Shown: in pieces, positions 1 to 5,937 of the stretch
Layout: each line of letters opens with the position of its first letter
Position numbering within the stretch: the first letter of the stretch is position 1
Assembly (NCBI GenBank): GCA_041493035.1
Contig: JBGPYB010000198.1
Span: 1 to 7,350 of the forward strand
Direction: 5' to 3'
From: JBGPYB01 sp041493035
GTDB taxonomy: Bacteria > Acidobacteriota > Vicinamibacteria > Fen-336
Length of the DNA: 7,350 bases
The notes under the pieces: generated by a model
What the model saw: the letters and a program-made list of their open reading frames with translations, nothing else
Database searches by the model: none
What the model was told of the DNA's origin: nothing
Program-made: the position numbers and the translations under genes

Positions 1-2544
1 ACCAGCAACTACTCGGCGGAGTTCGGGCGCTCGGGCGGGGCCGTGATCAACGCCTCGCTCAAGTCCGGATCCAACACCGTGAGCGGCAGCGCCTTCTATT
101 TCCTGCGCGACGAGTCATTCGACGCGCGCGGCTACTTCGAGGACCCGGGGTCGGTGAAGGTGCCGTTCCACTTCCAGCAGTTCGGCGCTACGCTCGGCGG
201 TCCGATCAAGAAGGACAAGACGTTCTTCTTCGTCGACTACCAGGCCACCCGCCGCCGCAGCGTCGACACGGAGGTCAACCCGGGGATTTTTTCGGTGCCG
301 ACCGCGGCCCAGCGCCACGGCGACTTCTCCGGCGAGGGCAACAACGTCATCTACGACCCGCTGACCGGCCAGCCGTTCCCCGGTAACGTGATCCCGGCCG
401 ACCGTTTCGATCCGCTCGCCCGGAACTTCATCAACCTCTACCCGGATCCGAACCTGGGCGGGCTCAAGAACAACTACCTCATCAACCCCGATTCGACGAG
501 GTCCGTCAACCAGGGCGATCTCCGGCTGGACCACCAGTTCTCCGGCAACGATCGCGTCTTCCTGCGGCTGTCGCTCACGAAAAGCAACACGTTTGTCGAG
601 CCGCCGCTTCCTGGCCTCGCGAACGGCGGTGACTACGGCACCGGCGACAACGAATCCAAGACCTGGGGCGGGGCGCTCGGCTTCACCCACATCTTCTCCA
701 ACAGCACGGTCAACGAGCTGCGGGTGGGCTTCAACCACGTCAAGGGGGCGGACGGAACCACCGTCGGCGGTCAGAAGGCGCCGCCGCCCGAGCTGACGGT
801 GCCCGGCGTGATAAACGACCCTGCCGTGGCCGGCATCACGGTCTTCGATCCCGCCGGCTACAGCCACGTCGGCGACCCCGAGTTCATCCCTACCTATACC
901 CTCACCCAGGAGATCCAGATATCCGACACGCTGTCCCTGGTCCGCGGCCGCCACAGCATGAAGACGGGGTTCCAGCTTCGGAAGAGCTACTTCGACCTGT
1001 TCCAGATCCCGCAGCCGCGCGGCAAGTTCAGCTTCAGCGGCGAGTTCACCCAGGACCCTGACCACAACGACGGAACCGGCGACCCATTGGCCGACGCGCT
1101 CCTCGGCTACGCCTCGCAGATCGACATCTCGAACATCACGCAGACCAGGAACCGCACCCCTGTTGTCGGCGCTTTCTTCCAGGACGACTTCAAGGTCAAC
1201 TCCTCGCTCGCGCTCAACCTCGGTCTCCGCTGGGACTACACGGGCCCCACCGTGGAAGCCGACGACCGCCAGAGCAACTTCGACTACCAGACCGGTCAGC
1301 TCCTTGTCGCGAACCAGAACGGCAACTCGCGGGGCCTGATCGACGTCGACAAGCTCGACTTAGCACCCCGCATCGGGTTCGCCTGGACCCCGTGGAAGGA
1401 CGGGAAGACGGCGTTCCGTGGCGGCTATGGGATCTTCTACGGGGCGCAGGAGGTGCGCACCGGCTTCCAGATCGGCTACAGCATGCCTTTCTTCTTCCAG
1501 TTGTCGAAGTCGAGCGAGTTCGGCGTCACGCCCGCGGCTTACGTGGTCCAGGGATTCCCGTCTCTGGACCCAGCCTCGGCCGCGTTCCCGACCCTCTTCA
1601 CCGTCGATCGGCGCTTCAAGACTCCCTACTACCAGCAGTGGAACTTCAGCGTGCAGCGCGACATCGGCTGGAACACGCTGCTCGAGATCGCGTACGTCGG
1701 CTCCAAGGGGACTCACCTCCAGGTGCTGCGCGACTACAACCAGCCACAGCCGGGACCGGGCGACCCCCAGGAGCGGCGGCCCTACCCGCAGTACGGCAAC
1801 TTCGGGTCGATTACGAACGCGGGCAGCTCGACCTACAACTCGGTCCAGCTCAAGCTCAACAAGCGCTGGAGCAACGGCCTCTGGCTTCTCAGCGCTTTCA
1901 CATACAGCAAGGCGTACAACGACCAGCCGGAGATCTGCTGTGCCTCCCCCTGGCCCCCCAACAGCTACAACATCGGGGCGGAGCGCGGCCCCGCCGACTA
2001 CGACCAGCGCTATCGCTCGGTCACGAGCTTCGCGTGGGATCTGCCCTTCGGCAAGGGGCGTCATTTCCTCGACAAGGAGGGCGTGCTCGACGCCATCTTT
2101 GGAGGCTGGCAGTTCGGTGGGATCGTGACGATCGCCTCCGGCTTTCCGTTCTCGCCCTCGACCGGCCTCGACACCTCGAACACCAGCAGCGGCGGCCAGC
2201 TTCGACCCGACCAGATCGGCAATCCCAACGTCGCCGATCCCAGCCCCGCCCGCTGGTTCGACCCCGCGGCCTACGCGACACCGGCCCAGTTCACCTTCGG
2301 CAACGCAGGCCGTAACAGCCTGGTGGGGCCGGGGACGCGGACGGCGGATCTCTACGTAAGGAAGGAATTCAAGCTCGGGAAGCGCGCGCGCCTGGAGCTA
2401 CGGATGGAGGCCTTCAACGCCTTCAACCATCCCAACTTCGGTTTGCCCGACAACTCCATCGACGACGGCGAGTCGACCGGCACGATCGACTACACGGCGC
2501 TCTCGCAGCGGCAGGTCCAGTTCGGCGCGCGCCTCGCGTTCTAG
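1..2544 (+). CDS. TonB-dependent outer-membrane receptor, Oar-like (5' partial)
   Basis: This is the C-terminal 847 residues of a TonB-dependent receptor, which would import a ligand across the outer membrane using TonB energy. The frame is open from base 1, so the start lies upstream; a GTG at base 43 is an internal valine codon, not a start. Residues 3-15 (NYSAEFGRSGGAV) are the plug-end signature of Acidobacteriota Oar-like receptors. They are followed by GGPIKKDKTFFF (about 66-77), NVIPADRFDPLA (129-140), YVGSKGTHL (565-573), LPFGKGR (681-687), SGFPFSPS (713-720) and EAFNAFNHPNFG (803-814). The protein ends in QFGARLAF, with the terminal aromatic residue typical of outer-membrane barrels. 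Family members are usually about 1,000-1,200 residues, so the missing part is probably the signal peptide, a carboxypeptidase-regulatory-like domain and most of the plug. An adjacent cysteine pair (646-647) sits in a probable loop. The enzyme genes that follow suggest a carbohydrate-type ligand, but this is inference. Confidence 0.93.
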   Translation, partial: TSNYSAEFGRSGGAVINASLKSGSNTVSGSAFYFLRDESFDARGYFEDPGSVKVPFHFQQFGATLGGPIKKDKTFFFVDYQATRRRSVDTEVNPGIFSVPTAAQRHGDFSGEGNNVIYDPLTGQPFPGNVIPADRFDPLARNFINLYPDPNLGGLKNNYLINPDSTRSVNQGDLRLDHQFSGNDRVFLRLSLTKSNTFVEPPLPGLANGGDYGTGDNESKTWGGALGFTHIFSNSTVNELRVGFNHVKGADGTTVGGQKAPPPELTVPGVINDPAVAGITVFDPAGYSHVGDPEFIPTYTLTQEIQISDTLSLVRGRHSMKTGFQLRKSYFDLFQIPQPRGKFSFSGEFTQDPDHNDGTGDPLADALLGYASQIDISNITQTRNRTPVVGAFFQDDFKVNSSLALNLGLRWDYTGPTVEADDRQSNFDYQTGQLLVANQNGNSRGLIDVDKLDLAPRIGFAWTPWKDGKTAFRGGYGIFYGAQEVRTGFQIGYSMPFFFQLSKSSEFGVTPAAYVVQGFPSLDPASAAFPTLFTVDRRFKTPYYQQWNFSVQRDIGWNTLLEIAYVGSKGTHLQVLRDYNQPQPGPGDPQERRPYPQYGNFGSITNAGSSTYNSVQLKLNKRWSNGLWLLSAFTYSKAYNDQPEICCASPWPPNSYNIGAERGPADYDQRYRSVTSFAWDLPFGKGRHFLDKEGVLDAIFGGWQFGGIVTIASGFPFSPSTGLDTSNTSSGGQLRPDQIGNPNVADPSPARWFDPAAYATPAQFTFGNAGRNSLVGPGTRTADLYVRKEFKLGKRARLELRMEAFNAFNHPNFGLPDNSIDDGESTGTIDYTALSQRQVQFGARLAF

Positions 2545-2545
2545 C

Positions 2546-3691
2546 GTGGGCTCTCGGCGCATGGCCGTTGCCGCCGCCCTGTGGATGACGGCCGCCTTGG
2601 CGGGGTCTCCACGCGCCTGGGCTCAGGGCGTCCCCGAGACGGGCCCCGAGGACGTTCCGGGGGACAACAGGTTCGATCCGGGGCTGATGAAGCCGACGCT
2701 GGTCGTCCCGCGTACGCCGGTCGCACGCTTCCGGGTGCCGGCGATCGACGTTCACAGCCATGACTACGCCGAGACCCCGGAGGCCGTCGCGGAATGGGTG
2801 AAGCTCCTGAAGCAGCTGAACGTGCGCACCACGTTCATCCTGAGCGGGAAGACGGGTGCTCCGTTCCGCGAGCTGTCGCAGAGGTACGCGGGGGCGCAGC
2901 CCGGTGTTTTCGTGATGTTCGCCGGGTTCCCCGAGGACGGCATCGACGCGCCCGACTACGGCGAGCGGCTCCGGGCGAGCCTCCGGGAGGACGTGGCCGC
3001 CGGCGCCGCCGGCCTGGGCGAGCTACACGACAAAGGCCAGGGCCTCGTGCGGGTGGGGGAGAAGGCGTACTTCATCGACGACCCCCGCTTCGATCCCCTC
3101 TGGGACGAGGCCGGCCGACTCCACGTGCCGGTGTTCGTCCACATCGCCGAGCCCGCCGCGTTCTACGAGCCGCCGGACGAGAAGAACGACCTGCGGCGCT
3201 CCGCCAACTGGTCCCTCTACGGCAAGGGCACGCCCGGGTTCGAGGCGATGCTAGCGAAGTTCGAGACCGTGCTGTCCAGGCATCCGACGACAAGCTTCGT
3301 CGCCGTGCACTGCTTCAACCTCGGCAACGACCTGGCGCGCGTCACGGCCCTGCTCGCGAGGCACCCGAACGTGAAGGTCGACTTCGCGGCGCGCATGTGG
3401 GAGCTGGCCCGGCAGCCCTACACGGCTCGACGCTTCTTCGTGAAGCACGCGGATCGCATCCTGCTCGGCACCGACAACACGCCGGTCCTGCCCATGTACC
3501 TGGCCCACGTCCGCCAATTCGAGACCGAGGACGAGTGGTTCTGGCCCGCCGACGCGGAGTGGTGGCGCGGCTATGGAATGGGCCTGCCCGACAGCGTGCT
3601 CAAGAAGGTCTACTCCGTGAACGCCGATAGGCTCCTCACTCGTCGCCGAAAGGGCGAGCGAATGCGGGCCGGACCCTCCTCGTCGAGGTGA
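2546..3691 (+). CDS. Secreted amidohydrolase-2 family metal-dependent hydrolase
   Basis: This 381-residue protein fits the amidohydrolase-2 (PF04909-type) TIM-barrel family, which includes lactonases, decarboxylases and hydratases; the substrate here is unknown. Metal-site motifs are visible in the expected order: DVHSH (H70, H72), GELH (E159), VFVHIAEP (H199), FVAVHCFN (H255) and LLGTDNTP (D310). The C-terminal NADRLL motif is also typical of the family. A signal peptide is clear: a basic start, a hydrophobic stretch (about residues 6-20) and a likely cut after AWA at residue 26. The GTG start at 2546 lies one base after the receptor stop and supplies the basic residues SRR. An ATG at 2561 is an alternative that would leave the signal peptide without a positive charge. 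Neither start has a convincing Shine-Dalgarno sequence, so translation is probably coupled to the receptor gene. The region 325-348 is tryptophan-rich (FETEDEWFWPADAEWW) before GLPDSVLKKVYSVNA, which resembles a subfamily with LETDDEYF and GLPDEVLRKIY motifs. The tail after residue 365 is basic and serine-rich. Confidence 0.85.
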   Translation: MGSRRMAVAAALWMTAALAGSPRAWAQGVPETGPEDVPGDNRFDPGLMKPTLVVPRTPVARFRVPAIDVHSHDYAETPEAVAEWVKLLKQLNVRTTFILSGKTGAPFRELSQRYAGAQPGVFVMFAGFPEDGIDAPDYGERLRASLREDVAAGAAGLGELHDKGQGLVRVGEKAYFIDDPRFDPLWDEAGRLHVPVFVHIAEPAAFYEPPDEKNDLRRSANWSLYGKGTPGFEAMLAKFETVLSRHPTTSFVAVHCFNLGNDLARVTALLARHPNVKVDFAARMWELARQPYTARRFFVKHADRILLGTDNTPVLPMYLAHVRQFETEDEWFWPADAEWWRGYGMGLPDSVLKKVYSVNADRLLTRRRKGERMRAGPSSSR

Positions 3692-3692
3692 G
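3685..3692 (+). promoter_or_regulatory. Ribosome binding site for a TTG-initiated gene
   Basis: GAGGTGAG overlaps the stop codon of the amidohydrolase gene (TGA, 3689-3691). Its GAGG core ends 7 bases before a TTG at 3696. That spacing, plus the basic signal-peptide start encoded right after the TTG, supports TTG as the true start. The next in-frame methionine codon is 76 codons further on and would remove the signal peptide. Confidence 0.65.
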
Positions 3693-3695
3693 ACC

Positions 3696-5864
3696 TTGCG
3701 CTTCAGACACCGGTGGGGCGCTGGACTCGTTGCGCTGGTCGTGGCTGCCGGGCTCGCTCGCGCGCAGGCGACCGGGTCCTGGAGGCCCAACACCGATTGG
3801 GCGCACTGGCGGTTGGGCCATCGCGCCCAACCGGAGTTCCTGGAAGCCAACCGGCTGACCATCACCTTCGGCGACGGCGCCCCAAACTTCGAGGAGGTCG
3901 GCCGGCAGGAGTTCGACGCCGGGATGGCCAAGGCCAGGGCCACGAATCAGCGCCTGCACGAGCAGGGCTACGTCGTGCTGCGCTACATGTCGAGCTCGAT
4001 CAACGGAGACTCCCTTTCGAACCAGGACACTCCCACCAAGGAGCAGATCCGCTTGCTCGAGTTCTACCGCGAGAGCTGGAAGGACTTCGAGGACTACATC
4101 GGGCCGCGTCCCGCCGAGGATCCCCGCGGCTGGATCACGGTGCGGGACGATGGCAGCTTTCCCTTCTACCGCTACGCTCCCTATGGCAAGGAACCCACAG
4201 TGCACTTCGAGACCTGGGGCTGCCCGAACAACCCGGACTATGTCCGGATGATGGAGGGACGCATCCGGGCCCAGGCGGAGACGGGCATCGATGGCTCGTA
4301 CGTGGACTGGACCCAGATCGCCGGGCAAACCTGTTACTGCCCCCATTGCCGGAAGAGCTTCGCCACCTACCTGGAGGCGACCCTGCCGAAAGCGGCGGCG
4401 CAGGCGAAGTACCGGACGAGTGACTACGGCACGATCGAGCCTCCACGCCGGCGCGGCGAGCCGTTCTGGATGGAGTGGCTGAGCTTCCGCGGACACACGG
4501 TGGCCGAGTTCCATCACCGCCTGCGCGAGGTGGCGCGCCGCTACAACCCCGGCTTCATGATCTCCGGCAACGTGTTCGGAGGCTTCGGCTACGGCCCGAT
4601 CGCCTACGATGCCGCGGGAAACACGGAGCTGCTGGGGCGGGAGGGTTACGACGACTTCATCTACTCCGAGATCCAGGAGTTCCTCGACAGCGCCCCGCGC
4701 AAGAACGAAGAGGGGGTCAAGGTCACCAACTCTCCGGCGCTCAAGTTCCTCGCGGCCGCCGGCCACGGCAAGCCGGTGGTGGCCTATGCCACCGAGATCA
4801 CGGCCCCGATCTTCCCCAACCCGACGGAAAGATGCCTGAGCGCCATGGCCCAGATCAACATTGCCGAGGCCGTGGCCAACCACGCGGTCTTTCGCGAGAA
4901 ACGGGAGACGCCGCCGGGCGCCACCCGGATCTACCAGTTCCTCGCGGCACAGGAGAAGGAACTCCAGAACAGCCAGTTGACCAGCAACGTGGCCGTCGTC
5001 GCCTCGCTCAATCAGTACCTGGCCGACGAACTGAGTTTCGCATTCAGCCAGTCTCGCGTGCTGGCCGATCGCGGCATCGCCCATGCTCTGCTGGTGGAAG
5101 ACGATCTCTCTCCCGACGAGCTTCGCAAGCACGAGCTGGTCCTTCTCCCTTACCTCCCACTGCTCAGCCCGGAGAAGCAGGAAGCGCTGGTGCGGTACGT
5201 GGAGGAGGGCGGCTCCTTGCTGATCCTGGGGGCGTCCGGACGGAAGGACCAGTGGAACGTCCCGTTGTCCGCGATTCCCCTGGCCAGGATGCTGGGGTCC
5301 CGCCAGTATCCGGAGCAGGCCGTCACCCGGGCCGTGAAGAAGGGGAAGGTCCGGTTCCTTCCCCTCGCCATCCCGCCCTCGCGGTTCCTGATACCCATGA
5401 AGGCCAAGGGGGAGTACACCACCTTCGGCCCCACGATGGCGGATCTCTTCGCGGACATTCCGGAGGGGTACACGCGCAACCGGATGGACGTAGGGCTCAG
5501 GAGGTACCTGGAAGGGGCCGTGGATGACGTCCTCGGCATGCTCGAGGGGAGAGTGACCCGCCTGGTCTCGCCCGCTCCCTTCGTGGAAGTCTCCAGTATG
5601 GTCGCAGCGGACCGGAGCCGCCTGGCGGTGCACCTGGTCAACTACGATGTGACCCTGGATGGCGTCCTCACCCCCTCCCGTGATCTCAAGCTCGAAGTGG
5701 CGCTGCCTGCCGGCAGGAAGGCCCGGGCCGTCAAGTACTGTGGCGATCTGACGGCTATGAAGGGCGCTCCGTTCCAGGAGTTGGGCGCCGGCAGGATCGC
5801 CTTCGTCGCCGATCGGCTCGAAGCCTACGGCTTGGCGGTGGTCGAGCTGGAGCCGCAGCCGTGA
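3696..5864 (+). CDS. Secreted glycoside-hydrolase-like protein, GH42/GHL6-type barrel with trimerisation-like domain
   Basis: This 722-residue protein has a Sec signal peptide: basic RFRHR, a hydrophobic core at about 9-20, and a likely cut after residue 23 or 25. Residues about 45-425 look like a clan GH-A TIM barrel. CPNNPDY (C176) and CYCPHC (C213, C215, C218), followed by a phenylalanine, match the four-cysteine zinc-site pattern of GH42 beta-galactosidases. D204 (GSYVDW) lies nine residues before C213, where GH42 enzymes carry the acid/base glutamate. E367 in VVAYATEITAP is a candidate nucleophile by position and context. The IDGSYVD-to-CYC spacing also fits the hypothetical glycosidase family GHL6. 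Residues about 430-600 form a Rossmann-like region resembling the beta-galactosidase trimerisation domain (NVAVVASLNQ, LVLLPYLPLLS, YVEEGGSLLILG). Residues about 630-722 are probably a C-terminal beta-sandwich. It likely acts on a glycoside in the periplasm or outside the cell; the sugar cannot be named. It starts 4 bases after the amidohydrolase gene, so the two are probably co-transcribed. Confidence 0.8.
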   Translation: MRFRHRWGAGLVALVVAAGLARAQATGSWRPNTDWAHWRLGHRAQPEFLEANRLTITFGDGAPNFEEVGRQEFDAGMAKARATNQRLHEQGYVVLRYMSSSINGDSLSNQDTPTKEQIRLLEFYRESWKDFEDYIGPRPAEDPRGWITVRDDGSFPFYRYAPYGKEPTVHFETWGCPNNPDYVRMMEGRIRAQAETGIDGSYVDWTQIAGQTCYCPHCRKSFATYLEATLPKAAAQAKYRTSDYGTIEPPRRRGEPFWMEWLSFRGHTVAEFHHRLREVARRYNPGFMISGNVFGGFGYGPIAYDAAGNTELLGREGYDDFIYSEIQEFLDSAPRKNEEGVKVTNSPALKFLAAAGHGKPVVAYATEITAPIFPNPTERCLSAMAQINIAEAVANHAVFREKRETPPGATRIYQFLAAQEKELQNSQLTSNVAVVASLNQYLADELSFAFSQSRVLADRGIAHALLVEDDLSPDELRKHELVLLPYLPLLSPEKQEALVRYVEEGGSLLILGASGRKDQWNVPLSAIPLARMLGSRQYPEQAVTRAVKKGKVRFLPLAIPPSRFLIPMKAKGEYTTFGPTMADLFADIPEGYTRNRMDVGLRRYLEGAVDDVLGMLEGRVTRLVSPAPFVEVSSMVAADRSRLAVHLVNYDVTLDGVLTPSRDLKLEVALPAGRKARAVKYCGDLTAMKGAPFQELGAGRIAFVADRLEAYGLAVVELEPQP

Positions 5865-5876
5865 TCGCTCGATAAG

Positions 5877-5925
5877 CGGCCCGGAGCAGGCGCGGCTGAC
5901 CTCGCCACGCATGCGATCCGGGCCG
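5877..5925 (+). repeat. 9-bp perfect inverted repeat between the two glycosidase-like genes
   Basis: CGGCCCGGA (5877-5885) and TCCGGGCCG (5917-5925) are exact reverse complements separated by 31 bases. A short nested pair, GGCG (5889-5892) with CGCC (5903-5906), could extend the fold. No T-run follows, so it is not a canonical rho-independent terminator. The right arm ends on the first base of the downstream Shine-Dalgarno region, so the hairpin could affect mRNA stability or translation of the next gene. A chance pairing in GC-rich DNA is also possible. Confidence 0.4.
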
Positions 5926-5934
5926 GAGGGAGGT
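5925..5934 (+). promoter_or_regulatory. Strong ribosome binding site for the Tat-exported protein
   Basis: GGAGGGAGGT holds two overlapping Shine-Dalgarno cores. GGAGG (5925-5929) is 8 bases and GGGAGG (5928-5933) is 4 bases from the ATG at 5938. This picks the 5938 start over an in-frame ATG at 5911, which would add nine residues before the twin-arginine motif and has no such site upstream. Confidence 0.75.
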
Positions 5935-5937
5935 CGA

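Noticed and set aside
1360..2315. Overlapping open frames on both strands inside the receptor gene
   Set aside because: They lie inside the in-frame receptor, whose family motifs continue without break through this stretch. Their translations are Arg/Pro/Ala-rich shadows.
5911..5937. Upstream in-frame ATG (5911) as start of the Tat-exported protein
   Set aside because: It would put nine residues before the twin-arginine motif and place the strong GGAGGGAGG site inside the coding region; the 5938 ATG is correctly spaced from that site.
5865..5937. Rho-independent terminator or promoter in the gap before the last gene
   Set aside because: The inverted repeat has no following T-run, and no convincing -35/-10 pair is seen in this GC-rich stretch.
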